Of a stretch of 64,000 nt of DNA, positions 42,934 to 55,400 are shown in pieces (within the stretch, counting starts at the first letter, position 1; every line of letters starts with the position of its first letter). The DNA lies in contig OZ034967.1 of NCBI GenBank assembly GCA_964030785.1, positions 62,898,613 to 62,962,612 on the forward strand, written 5' to 3'. The stretch comes from Siderastrea siderea. Its lineage: Eukaryota; Cnidaria; Anthozoa; Scleractinia; Rhizangiidae. A program made the position numbers and the translations under genes. Under the pieces are notes generated by a model. That model searched no databases and had not been told where the DNA came from. It worked only from the letters and a program-made list of their open reading frames with translations.

Positions 42934-43504
42934 TCGATCATCATCCAAGTACGTAACAAACAATCAAGGTAAAAATGTAAAAAAATATGAAAAAAAAAAG
43001 AAAAGGAAGAAAGAAAAAAAAAACACGAAAACTAGATTGCCTATAATTATCACGTCTCCTCTCTCGTTTAAATGATGACGTTAAGCTCCTGTTGGGCTTG
43101 TTTATAATTATTATAATGGTCATGCATTGATTGCGATCGCAGCCAATCTCTTCTTTCACTGCATGTGGTGCGATTGTTTTGAACTCCCTGGGGACACGCT
43201 CTTGTAAGGAGCATCCAGTCAAGAAAAACTCGCAGCAAGTGAATTATGAAATTTTGTAACAGTTGGCTTCATCTCATGGTTTTAAAGCGAATAAAACGTT
43301 TTTGCTCGTTTTTAGAACAGTACTCTGGTAAAAGCTCTGCAACGGCTTTCAATCTACTTTGATATTAAGCTGCAACGAATGTTAAATTCATATCACTAAG
43401 GAATTTAACCTATTCCTTCGACGTTGTATCTGAGTAACGTTTTTGGTTGTATTGGAATTTTGGTACATATTGGCGTAATGAATGAAACATGAAAAAGAAT
43501 TAGC

Positions 43505-43558
43505 ATGAAATTGAAGTGCATTTTGCCAGTGTATCTTAAAAGACATTTGAAACCTTAG
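43505..43558 (+). promoter_or_regulatory. Upstream ORF of the first GalNAc transferase gene
   Basis: A 17-codon frame (MKLKCILPVYLKRHLKP) ends in TAG four bases before the main ATG. The same ATG context (TTAGCATGAAATTGA) exists in the second gene, where it is in frame with the main coding region. Confidence 0.45.
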
Positions 43559-43562
43559 AACT

Positions 43563-46500
43563 ATGAGAATCTTGCTCTCAATATTTTCATTCAGGGGAAC
43601 ACGGCTGACTAAATTGATTATCATCGCAATCATAGGGTTGGTTTTATACCAAACGTTTACCACGATTAGAAGAAAAAGAACACTAACACATTTGACGCTT
43701 TCTTCAGATTATAGAACAAATTCATTAGCAAAGGCTTCGTTTGACGTTCTCGTCGATAATGTCTACTCAACTAAACAAGAACAGGTTAAAACACGTGGAC
43801 TTAATGTCCACATTTGGAACGACGTATGCCCATCTGCAGTTCAAGCTCTTTGCGACTTTCCTTTGTTTCCAAAAGCACCAAACGCGAAGACATTTATTAC
43901 AACACTAGACCTTTCAAGAGAACAAAGCAACTACGCTCAGAGGATATTCGGATTCTTGCATCCTTCAACAACAGGAAAATACAAATTCGCCATCGCAGCT
44001 GATGACTTTTCAGAACTGTGGCTTAGTCCAAGCGACGATCCGTCAGAAGCCGTTTTACTTTGCAGTGTAAGGGAATATACAGGAAGAGGAGAGTTTCAAC
44101 GCTCGCCGTCCCAAATATCCCGGCAAATAGAGCTTCAACAGAATCGCAAGTACTACATAGAAGTTATTCACGCTCAATTTGGTGGCGATGACTTTGTTCA
44201 CGTCGTGTGGAGTGAACCAAGTATGAACCCGGCGACATTCAAAACAATTCCTATTAACAGCACTTCCTTGTTTTTCAACGACACTGCAACTCTGTATAAT
44301 TATGACATGGCGCCCTCAAGTGTAGCATGTAGATCAAGACAACACCATCAACACAGTTTAAAACCCGAAACTAAGAAAGTACCGGTATACCTTACTCACG
44401 ACATGGTGGCGGATGTTCTTCCTTACTGCAACTACAAACCAAGCTACTTGACCAAGACGAAAATGCCCGACGGCCGCCCGAAAAACGTCTACAAATTTCT
44501 GAGTAGCCATTATTTTCCAGTGGAGAGTTTTCCACCAGTAGAGTACCAAGAAGTCGTTAATGAGTTGTCATGGTTTGGGGATCATCATCTAGATGTAATG
44601 GCGGCACAAAAAGCGGCAAAACTTTACATGGATAGCTTACATCAGCACCATCCTGGGTAAGTGTATATTTAACAATTATTCACCTCAGGCTCAGTAAATA
44701 TTCGCCAATATTTACTAAGCCTGAGACAAATAATTGTTTTAGTATAATTTTAAGATGTGGACATCAAAAAGTAAAAGGGGGGCTAAACCTTGACAAACAA
44801 CACACGAAAAAAAGTAACTTAGATTAGCAGCCGCCCCTTGAAATGTTATATTCACCGGGTAGCGCTGTGAGTATAGTAACAAAGTTTTCATTGGCCAAAG
44901 GAGCATTAGCGCGAAATTCAAACAGACTTTTTCAGAAAAATAATCTTTATAGTACGATTGCCGAGCCTAATTTAACACACGATATATGTTTTGAGGCAAC
45001 AAGTAATACAGCGTAATTTCAGCGAAATTGTATGTGAGGAAAGCTATATCTTTGAATTCAACTCTTTGTATGTTCAAAATATCTATTGTTTTCCGTATTC
45101 GCGATGACAGAAATATCACTTACATGTAAGACCATTGGTTCAAATGTTCGCGGAAAATCAGACACCCGAATAGCGCGCGACTCTTCCTGCGTGAAAGAAA
45201 ACAATAACATACAACAGAATAAAAATGAAAATACAAGGTTTTCGATGACTTGTGGCGTTATATGCGCAAACGTTTGTCGTTTATTTTATGATATATTTAC
45301 AAACTGTAAATGTTCATCAAAAATCTTCAAAAAATAAATCAGAAATAGCGTCCAGCGCATCAAAAAACTATCGCCTTCCAGTGTATCTGTTTGTCCATTT
45401 CCACGTCGCGGGAAAGTCTTCACCAAAAATAATAGGTCTCTTTCTTCTAGCTTGAGACCCCTTAAGCTTGCACGGATTCCTCGTACAGAGCTGTAAGAGC
45501 ATAAACAGCCAACAGAAAGAACGGTCAATTGTTCGTTGAAAGAAATGTTTATGCTTCTCAAGCGACCAAGGTACGCTTTCGCTTTGAATATTGTCAGGTC
45601 AGATATTTTCACACAGCATTCGACGTTCAACAGCTGCACATGTAGATATTTTGCTGTTGCGACAAGTTTAAGAAAATCCTCTGTGGAGATAAAAGTCCTC
45701 TTCAAGTTTATCCCTGTTAACCATGCAAATAATTTTAGCGGCACTTTCTGATACAGCTTCCCCGTGTCGCCTAAATGCAAACGTTCTCAGCGTCTCGCGG
45801 GCATCGGTCGATTTGCGGCCTTGAAATAGAATTTTCCACTAAGTTAGGCATACAGACGCCACACTACGAGATCTTCTGGCTCAAGATACTGAAAAGCAAG
45901 CGGCCAAAACCAGAGAGGAGCCTCAACATGCCTCCAAGACACTTTTTCGATTCCCCGATACAAATTACTTTCACTGCGTACGTGACCGCCGACATGCCAT
46001 GAAATTCGAGATACGACGGGAAAGCCCTCGTAACTTTTTTCGCGCACATACGAATTGCCCGATAAACTGCCAAACAATAGATCGGCACATGATCGTTCAA
46101 TACTTGAAGGCTACGAGCGTGCAATCGACAATTTTCGTAGAAAATACGAAGAGAAAGTCATTTCAACCAATCAAATCGTTGTATTTTAATTGAATAAGCC
46201 AATTATGATGCGGTCGCGTGCGACATTCTTTGCATTCCTGTGCCGATTTCTCTTTTCGTCTTAGTCGAAGCGCTACTTAATGGTAGTATATTTTAGAATA
46301 ATTGCTATTTTTCGTATTCTTACTGGTCGTGAGCAATTGCTTACACAACTACTTAGGTAGGTGTGTTGTATTGGCAATTTGCACTGAGCTGAATAGAAAT
46401 CAAGGAGCTTAAGGGCGGTGCCTCCTTTTGTTACTGTGCATACGTTCTGCCGACCTGGGGATGGTCCGAGAAACTCGAATTCCTTTAAGAAATGGTACCT

Positions 46501-49500
46501 ACTAATACAAAGGTATTTTTGCGCGGCTCATGACTGTGCGGGAAAATCTGATCTTAACAAGAGCAGTTGGAGTCCAAAAAGATTTGGGGATAACCCAAAA
46601 TAAAGATAAAAGATAAAATGGAAAAGCAGAAGGAGTGGATATCATTCCCCCCAGAAGCCATTTAAGCTATGGATAACACCTCAGTTTATATACTTCATCG
46701 CCTTCTGAATCAGATCTGGGTGCCTGAACAGACATCAGATCACTTGCGCAAAGGCCTCCTCGTAAAACTACCAAAAAAGAGGACACATCACTCTGCCAAT
46801 ATTGTAGAGGTATCGGCCCTGCTCTCAATTCCCAGCAAAGTTTGATGTAGCATCATAATGTATGAAAAGAGAAAAGAAGTAGACAAGAAATTACGCGATG
46901 AGCAAGCTGGTTTTAAACAAGAGCGGTCGTGTTTTGGCCAAATGGCCACTCCCCACATCATCATAAGGAGAAGAGGAGACTATTGAATGGCAATCCTAAC
47001 TTCAGGTAAACTTCATAATCTTCGAGAAAAACTTCGACAGCACTGACCACCAAGTCCCGTGGAAAATATTCGCTCTCTATGGAGTCCCAGAGTAGGTTAT
47101 AGCCATAATAAAGCAGTTCTACGAGGGATTCGCATGTCATGTTATTCACGCTGAAACAGTAAAGAGCCCCCTTCAGTGTGACAACAGACGTGAGACAGGG
47201 CTGTTTGTTCTCTCTACTCTTGTTACAGATGGTTCTGAACTGAGTCAGTAGGACAGCATATAGCTTCCCCAGAGGGAATACAATGGACTTTTTATACCTG
47301 CCATGAAGATCTCGATTTTGCAGACGATACCTGCATGCTGTCCCACCGTCTCCAGGACTACCAGGAGCAAGCCAACAACTTGGAGGCCACAGCAAGGAGA
47401 GTAGGACTCGTCATCAATCCAGAGAAGACCAAAGCTGAGGATCAACCCAAGACAGATGGAAAAGATCAGGATCAGAGGGACTGAGATTGAGGACGTGGAG
47501 GAATTCACGTATTTGGAAATTGTGGCGACCACCAGAAGGGGCACTGATGAAGATATCAAGGCAAACAAGGCACAGCAAGCCTTTGCTATGTTGAGGCCAG
47601 GCACTTCCATTAAACACCAAAATAAGGACATTTAAAGCAAACGTAAAATCAGTCCTTCTGGATCAGAGACTTAGAGAGAAATATCATCGTCCATCAAAGT
47701 GTTAAACAAAGATGGCCAACAGCACCCTAACCAACCAGGAGCCAATAGATAGAACTATTAGAACGTGTAGGTGGAGATAGATAGGCCACACATTGAGAAC
47801 GAAGGACTCTAACATCATCAAAGAAGCTCTAGAGTGAAATCCTCAAGGACGGGGGAAAATATGGAAGCCAAAGAACACGGGCGCAGAGGTCTAATATCCG
47901 GCCTTCGACGCATCGGAAAGACTTGGGGAAAAGCCAAGAACAACGCCCAGGAAAGAGGGAGAAGAAGGGTTACTATAGGCGCTCTATACCCTGGAGGATA
48001 TTCAATACATTTGACCACCGTGAAGATTCCCATCGGGAAATCAGACAATTACCTTGTCCCATGCTCGCGACATGCTTATTCCTTTTTTCATAGCATCCTA
48101 AGTTAAATCGGTAATATGCTTATAATAAATGTTGTTAGGTTGCAGTCATTAAAACAGCCACCATAAAAGCTTTTCCACCTTTTTTGCAGGAAATTCAAAA
48201 TTCTAGAACTTGCCAATGTGGAAAGGAAACACGATAAACAGTTGGGAAATCGCTTTCTTCTGGAGTTTTTAGTGGAAGTCAAGGGACAAGAACAGCCTGT
48301 CATGATTTCTGAGTTCGTCTTTTGGCCAAAAGATAACGACACTTTGTGCTATCCTAAAGGACTCCAGTGGAATAGACAGGCCAATATCGCTTTGGTTATC
48401 ACAGTCAAAAACCAGGGCAGATGGATGGTACACTTCCTCAACAATTTGGAAGAAATATACGCTGTAACAAAGGATCAAAACGTGCGTGTTGTCATCTTCA
48501 ATTACAACAGCTCTGACATTGATTTGGAACACGAGTTAGCTGTGAGGACTCTTCCACCCTACACTGTTGTTAGTTTTGAAGCAGAACACTATTCCAGAAG
48601 TAGATCTTTAAACAAAGCAGTTCAACAAGTGCACGATCCACGCACCATTATCTTCACCCTTGACCTTCACTTGGAGCTACCCAATACACTCTTTGATGAC
48701 GTCCGCAAAGTAAGTCAGGATAATTTAGTTACGGATCTTTCCCTTCAATTTTTGCCCTCGTGAGGTTTTGGCCCAAAGACTAATACCCCAGGAAGCATCC
48801 TGATTCTCCGCGAGTATAAATACTCGCAGTACGAATATACATTTTGTACAGTATGCATTCCAGAAAAAAACTCAATTTGCCAAAAGAAATCACACACATA
48901 GGTGCTATTGATGACATAGGGTCATTTGATGCGCGCAAGTAGGTGACGGGTAATGACGACGAAGCATCGATTAATCTACCCAGGTGGGCGATGAATATTG
49001 CTTCGAGAACAGAGCACGACAGTTTAGAAACAGTTTAGAAACTAACTCCTTTCCAGTAGGAGACAGAAAGGTTGAATTAAATGAATGTGATGTGATTCAC
49101 ATCTTATGTAAGGAATCATGATACGGAAGCCTTGATGTACTGTAAGTAGAATACCGGTTATTGTAATCCTGGCCAATCAGTTGACTTGAGCCATTATCAA
49201 CTACATACAATCAATATTTTCACCTCCGTAAAATGCGCGGATTTCATTCAAAAGCCGAAGAAATTGCCTTTTTTACCTGTTTATTATACAATTGGCTAAC
49301 TTGCAGGTGCGTTATCCTCAGAAATAAGTAGTAAACGTTCGCAATAACTTAAAATGCAGGAACCAAACACAATAAAAGTACATAAACAATTAATAAAATT
49401 GTCAATTAATATAGTGATTGTACGATGTCCATAATATTCGCTGAAGCTTAAGATTTAAAATACTATATACAAGGCAAAAAAGTTAAATGAAGAAACAGAA

Positions 49501-49859
49501 CGTTTTAGACTTATTACGTTACCTGTAATATGTTTGTGTTTGTTTACATCCTATAGCACTGTTTTGAGGGGCGCTCTGTGTACACTCCTGTTATCATCCG
49601 CTTGGACTGTGGAGAATCTTCAGCCACGCCAAGAGGACGATGGGAACCATATGGATTTGGATTAGCTGGCATTTATAAAAGCGACTGGGACCGAATTCGA
49701 GGTCTTAATGAGAAGGTTTTTGATCATAAATGGGGAGGAGAAGATTGGGACTTCATGGAAAAAATTGTAAGTGTGGAGATGGAATATGATCGAGTCCGAC
49801 ATCCAAAGATTTTTCATTATTATCACACGAAACATGGCTTATGGACTGGTGACCAATGA
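43563..49859 (+). CDS. Beta4-GalNAc transferase with PA14 domain (B4GALNT3/4-like), gene A
   Basis: Three coding exons: 43563-44656, 48190-48709, 49557-49859 (638 residues). Residues about 18-30 form a single membrane anchor (type II, Golgi). Residues about 79-240 are a PA14-type domain (RIFGFLHPSTTGKYKFAIAA, DDFSELWLSPSDDPSEAV). The second and third exons code for the catalytic domain of the chondroitin GalNAc-transferase family: NIALVITVKNQGRWMVHFL, VVIFNYNSSDIDLE, SRSRSLNKAV, a D-x-H site in FTLDLHLELP, then CGESSATPRGRWEPYGFGLA and the acceptor-side motif WGGEDWDF. B4GALNT3/4 transfer GalNAc in beta1-4 linkage to GlcNAc of glycoproteins. It is shorter than the human proteins (about 1000 residues). 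Relative to gene B, one extra base near the end causes an earlier stop. Confidence 0.88.
44671..44738. repeat. 68-nt near-perfect hairpin just inside intron 1 of gene A
   Basis: AACAATTATTCACCTCAGGC and its mirror GCCTGAGACAAATAATTGTT enclose TCAGTAAATATT/AATATTTACTAA with almost no loop. It starts 14 bases past the GT donor. It is probably a very short foldback element; a structured intronic RNA is the alternative. Confidence 0.7.
45286..46077 (-). pseudogene. Possible F-box/LRR-like remnant, antisense in intron 1 of gene A
   Basis: The minus strand reads FQYLEPEDLVVWRLYA, which resembles the second half of an F-box, and after a stop and frame change a 164-residue frame with leucine-rich character (LKLVATAKYLHVQLLN, LGRLRSINISFNEQLTVLS). 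The family is only suggested by pattern. Stops between the pieces indicate decay. Confidence 0.25.
46640..48030 (+). pseudogene. Decayed non-LTR retrotransposon RT in intron 1 of gene A
   Basis: Broken plus-strand frames give, in order, LRKGLLVKLPKKRTHHSANI, then LLSIPSKV, then DKKLRDEQAGFKQERSC, then LDFADDTCMLSHRLQDYQEQ (the F-A-D-D catalytic core) and LVINPEKTKAE, and near 47770 the usual C-terminal GHTLRTKDSNIIKEAL. It is the same type as the CFDP2-like endonuclease at 35.5 kb. Many stops and frameshifts. Confidence 0.75.
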
Positions 49860-51198
49860 TATCCAGAAGAAGCCGTCGTCTTAATGAAGAAAAAGTTGTG
49901 TAAGAGAACCATATATATGTTCTCTAAAGGAACGGATAGCTGACGAGAAAATTCAGTGATACATTATTACTGGCGTTTAACTAATATACGCCATGGAGCA
50001 CACCATATCTTGATAACCGGCAGGCGGGAAGGAATTATAAACAAACAAACAAACAAACCAAAAGCAACAAAACAAAACAAAACAAAAAAAAAGAAAAAAA
50101 AACGCATAGCCATCAGCAGGCTCCTTCCATCAACAGAACGGGTTTTAGTATAAATTTATATTCGCTTAGAAAGCCTTCACATCTCTGAAATCGGCCCACA
50201 AATGATAGCAGACAGAGAGCTTTGTACTCGTTCCATTTAGGAAGGATTTGATCGAAATCAAGGCGTAAGAGGCCAATTAATCCAAAATAAAGAGTGACAA
50301 GTCCGTTGAAAGTGTACAACTTTAATCTATTCCCAGAAAAACGTTAAATTATTACTATGTATAGCACTGCACATGAGAGACAAGATGCCTACCTAGAAAT
50401 TATTGAATAACGTTTAGTAACTCACTGAGTTAATGCTTTATTCCACTTTGTTTCAATTCAGTTACCAAGCAGCAGCTTTCAAGTTTCAAACCACAGCTAA
50501 ATGCCGAATGCACCAATGTGCGTGTTTATCATCAGTTGGAAAACTCAACATTCGATTTTGTTCGACTCACAATTTTTTTGTGAGTTCGATTTCATTTTGT
50601 GACCAAACTTCAATTTTGTTCGTCTCGCATTGTGATTTGGATTTCGAAAGATGATCGAACTTAAACGAACGTGATCGAACTTAATTGAACTATTGAGTTC
50701 GATTACCGAAGGTTCGTTGTGTTATGCTGGGTGCTTTAAAGCGATTCGGGAGATAGAGACGGCTGTTTTTGAATCTCCTTTGACATTGCTTCTCGCTCAA
50801 AGCTCGATTAATTCCCGAATTTAAGTAAAGAATTCGTCCAAAAGTCCACAGCGTATTCGTTGATGTTAGGGTCCCCCCCTGGTTTGTTTCTCGGTTTCCA
50901 ATTCCTATTTTAACCCCTGAAAAACACTACAAAGCGCAACTTTCACATTTCTCGATCCGGGTGTAAACAGTTGAACCACGCACATTTAGCTTAATGGTTG
51001 CTTTCCGTCGACAAAGTTTTCCTCATCCGGAGCTCGAGAGAGGCGTGGCAACTAAATGTCGCTAAAGCGAAGTTCAGGTTTTTATCCTGTAGTACACCTA
51101 TAAGCTTCACCCTTTTTACTGAGTAACGATGCCGACATCGTTGTTTTCAATTTTCTGTCCCGGTCATTGAATTTCCCATTGATTTATCGCATACAGTA
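49860..51198. other. Intergenic DNA between the two GalNAc transferase genes
   Basis: (AAAC)n/(AACAAA)n simple repeats occur near 50040-50100. About 50540-50710 is rich in TTCGA/TCGAA words (GAGTTCGATT, ATCGAACTTAA) and looks like the inside of a dispersed repeat. No gene was recognised. Confidence 0.5.
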
Positions 51199-51378
51199 CA
51201 GTGAAATCTGTATCAAGCGGACACCCACGGGTCTCCCTCTAGTGTCCGCCTAATAAAGGTGTCCGCTAAACACAGGTTCGTTTTACAGAAAATATGGGAA
51301 GAAACGTTTGGAACTCACTGATGCTCGCGTCCGGTTAATACAGGGTGTCCACTTAATATGGGGTCGCTTATTTCACCG
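51199..51378. mobile_element. TA-flanked MITE
   Basis: Ends CAGTGAAATC and GGTCGCTTATTTCACCG are imperfect mirrors, flanked by TA at 51197-51198 and 51379-51380, 180 bp. Internal GTGTCC/GGACAC words are repeated in both arms. A pogo/Tc1-mariner type is likely. Confidence 0.65.
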
Positions 51379-51437
51379 TATATCAGCGAATAGCCCTTTT
51401 CTTTTGCCTTAGAAAACTGGATGCCATGTCAGGTGCT

Positions 51438-51943
51438 GCGGCGTTTACAAATTTCCCCCCCCCCGGGGGGAGGGTGCTCCATATAGTGGGCTATACGGGG
51501 AGGCTCCGCCCGAAAGGGCTGCCTTTTCCAGCTCGCAGTATACTAAAGGGCAGGGAAACTATCGTCATTTTAGTATATGAAAGGGTCACAAAATCTGCTG
51601 CAAAGTGAAAAAGACGGCGACTAAAGCTAAGTGTATTAAAGGGTGCCAAATTTTGGCAGAAATAACAACGCGAAACACATAAAAGCTTGGAGCCTTTGGG
51701 AAACTGAGCCAGAAGGACTGGAAAGTCCGGGAAAAATGTGGCGATCATAGGGAATTCTAGTTTTTGGTCTTATCCTTGAAGGTATAAGAAAGGGGTGCAA
51801 TTGTGCTCTAGGTATATGAAAGGGGTGCAATTGTGCCCTAGGTATATGAAAGGGGTACCATTTTGGTAAAAATTAGTATATTTAGTATATTTAAGGGTAA
51901 GGTTTGAACCTCCGGGCGAAGCCTTCTCCCTCCCCCCGGGTTT
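51438..51943. mobile_element. GC-ended MITE with internal 30-bp tandem repeat
   Basis: The left end GCGGCGTTTACAAATTTCC with a C10-G6 run and the right end CCCCCCGGGTTTTTGCCGC are imperfect mirrors, followed inward by GGCTCCGCCCG and CGGGCGAAGCC. At 51778-51860 there are three copies of GGTATATGAAAGGGGTGCAA. No coding capacity. Confidence 0.6.
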
Positions 51944-52436
51944 TTGCCGCAAACAAAAGGTTTGTCCAAAAACTTGGCGACAAATTCAGCACTGGTTGAC
52001 AAGTTTAAGAAATTAATTTAAAAAATGATTCCCCTCGCCCTTGATCATAACAAACTCGGTGCTACGCACCTCTGTCGTCATTCAACGTGCGCTCGTAGAA
52101 TATAAACCGTTAACTGTCTGCAGACTGAATAGCTTAAAAGTGAAAAATGCTGATTACTGTACGCTAAGAGGCTTGCGAAACTTTTCCTGAACTGATAAGT
52201 GCAGTGGATGTTCTTCAATTTCTTAAGCTTGAAGATATGTTCATCTTTGTTGATGAAAAGATGGTGAAACCCTTTCTACGACAGGGCTCTACTGTTTCTT
52301 CGTATCTAGGTAACACTTTTACGCTTCGTAGAATTTAAACATCCGCATAATGAACAAAAAATAAAAAAAAATTAGCATGAAATTGATCTGCCTACTATTT
52401 ATTAGGTACTTGAAAGCCAACATAAACCTAAGAACT

Positions 52437-55400
52437 ATGAGGCTTAAGCACAAAATATTACCGTTCAGACGAATACGGCTGTCTAAATACTTTGTCATTT
52501 CAATCACAGTGTTGGTTTTATACCAAGCGGTAACTTTAATTAGAAAGCAAAGAATACCTGTAAGTCTTACGCATTCTTCAAATAATGGAACACTGAATTC
52601 GTTGGGAGAAGGTTCTTTGGACGTTCTTCACGACAATATCCGCCCAACTAAATCGGAACAGGTCAGCACAAGTGGATTAAACCTTCATATCTGGTACGAC
52701 CTCTGTCCATCTTCGGTTCAAACTCTTTGTAACTCCCCTTTGTTTCCCAAAGCGCCAAACAAAAAGACGTTTACGATTTCAAAATTGGACTTAACAAGAC
52801 GTGAAGAGAATTATGCTCAGAGAATGTTTGGCTTCCTACATCCTCCAAAAACAGGAAAATACAGATTTGCCATCGCGTCAGATGATTCGTCAGAACTATG
52901 GCTAAGCCCTAGCGAAGATCCGTCATCAGCCGTTTTGATTTGTAACGTAGGCGAACGAAACGAAATATCCATGTGGACTAAAAGGGGTGAATTTCATCGC
53001 TGGTCGTCACAAATCTCCCGTGATATAGAGCTTCAAGAAAATCGCAAATACTACATGGAAATTCTTCATGTTCAATCCGGGTGGGATGACTTCGTCAACG
53101 TCGCTTGGATTGTGCCTGGAATGAAAGTTTTTAAAACAATTCAGACTAAAAGTACTTCCTTGTTTTTTAACGATAGCGGAACTCTAAACAATTACGATAT
53201 GGCTCCCGCAAGCGCAGCATGTAAATTAAGAAGCCACGATCACCGCAGATTAAGAGCCAAAGTTAAGGGCAGTGTTACACCAACATACCTTCCTCACGAG
53301 GATGTAAAAGATGTTCTGCCATACTGTGACTTCAAACCAAGCCAAGGTTTACTGACTAGTCCTTCACTTGTACATGTTGATATTTACCCGCCAGTGGAGT
53401 ACAAAGAAGTCAACGATTATGGTTATCAGGGTCATTACATAGATACAATGACAACAGAAAAAGTGGCATCTCTATACACTGATAGCTTACATCAGCACTA
53501 TCCTGGGTGAGTGTATATCACAACCGACAATAATTGCACGTTTTTAAAATATCAAAATTAATGGTATTTCATTTGGTTATGCATTTGGTGGCCTGGTAAA
53601 TGGTTAAAATACTGAAAGTCACGCATTTTAATCCAACCAATCACAGTATATGTAAACAGGTTTTTAACCACCTAACGGCAAAGCCTTACGCTGTTATCGC
53701 GTATAGTACCTGTTCAGCTAGCCATATACAGATTCTTCTTGTATCGATCTCGTATATTTGTTTGTTCGTAAAGGATCATTATTATGCACTTGACTGCTAT
53801 TCCTGCTGTGTCTATCGCTAATTAAGCTAGCATTCTGCTTGGTAAAATCCCTACTGTATTTGCCGTGCAGCAGATTATCAGGATTTCTCTGGGAAGGCTT
53901 TTTCTTATCTCAAGCAACATTAACCTAGAACATTCATAAAATAAAACAGCTTCCAGACGGATACCATACAGTGATCTGGCGTTAACTAAAAGATGATTAT
54001 ACGGAAGCAGAACGTCAACAACATTGAACCTTGAAGACAGTTAGACTGTTGGTGGACGTAATTTTCGTATCATTATTTTCATAATCTTTTGCCGAATTGA
54101 AAATCTTGTCACTTCTTGTACTGCTTATTGTACATTACAAAACAGCTGGTAGAATTTTAATATTTGAGGGCTCATTTCAGTAAGTCTTTTTGCGTTTGTT
54201 GTGAATGCATGAATCTAATTAACTCTCACCTCCTGACACTCATGTCCAATACTGACACACTGATACGGACCGTTATTTGCAGTTGACGGTCCGTACTTTT
54301 CGCACGGACCGTCATCCTTGTTTATGGACGGTCATTTGCGGTTGACGGTCCGTACGTTTCGCATGGACCGTCATCCTTGCTTACGGACCGTCATTTACGA
54401 TTCACGGTCCGTATGTAGAGGTAGAAATAGCCAATACAAGTATGATCGAGCCTAATTATTTAACCTTACGTACGAAGCAAGCGAGATACACCAAGAGAAG
54501 ACGGTAATATGTCTATTACTCGTTCTACAAGCGTTGCGCAAACTGATGACAGGGTTCTAAAAGCGGGCTCTCCAAGAGACGAACAAAGCGATCGATATAC
54601 ATGAAAGGGAAGAGAGTAATGTCGACCACTCCTATGATTATGTCCCGTTATTAAGCGTACGTACGAAGCGAGCGAGGTACACGAAATAGAGGACGATAAC
54701 ATGTCTATTACTCGTTCTATAAGCGTCGCGCAAACTGACAACAGAGTTCTAAACGTGAACTGTTATGTCGATCAGTACTCCTTCTATACCAAGAGAAGAC
54801 AGTAATATATCTATTACTCGTTCTATAAGCGTTGCACAAACTGATGACAGGATTTCTAAAAGCGGGTTCTCCAAGAGACAAACAAAGCGATCGATAAACA
54901 TGAAAGGGAAGAAAGTACTATGCCGATCACTCCTATGATTATGCCCCGTTATTTAACCGTACGTACGAAGTGAGCGAGGTACACCAATATGTCTATTACC
55001 CGTTCTATAAGCGTTGCGCAAACTGATGACAGGGTTCTAAAAGCGGGCTCTCCAAGAGACGAACAAAGCGATCGATATACATGAAAGGGAAGAGAGTACT
55101 GTGTTGATCACTCCTATGATTATGCCCCGTTATTTAAGCGTACGTACGAAGCGGGCGAGGTACATGAAATAGAGGACGATAACATGTCTATCACTCGTTC
55201 TATAAGCGTCGCACAAACTGATAACAGAGTTCGAAAAGCGAACTGCTATGTCGATTACTCCTTCTATTGAAGCCTTGTGAAACTGCGCAAGGGAAGACAA
55301 CTTTGATTATTCTTCGTTATTTAATATTGTTTCACGGGTTAAGCAAAACTACTCAAAGCGTGTCAACACTGAATAAGCACTCAGTTTTCGCCATAATAGG

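Noticed and set aside
42941..43075. Lys-rich/Phe-rich frames near 43.0 kb
   Set aside because: They are produced by A-rich simple sequence (AAAAAAGAAAAGGAAG) and have no gene context.
47245..47631. Minus-strand 128-residue hydrophobic frame
   Set aside because: It is antisense to the decayed reverse transcriptase on the plus strand, which carries the recognisable motifs.
54466..54741. 91-residue minus-strand frame with repeated SVCATLIERVID
   Set aside because: The repeats are translation of the tandem DNA satellite; there is no independent coding evidence.
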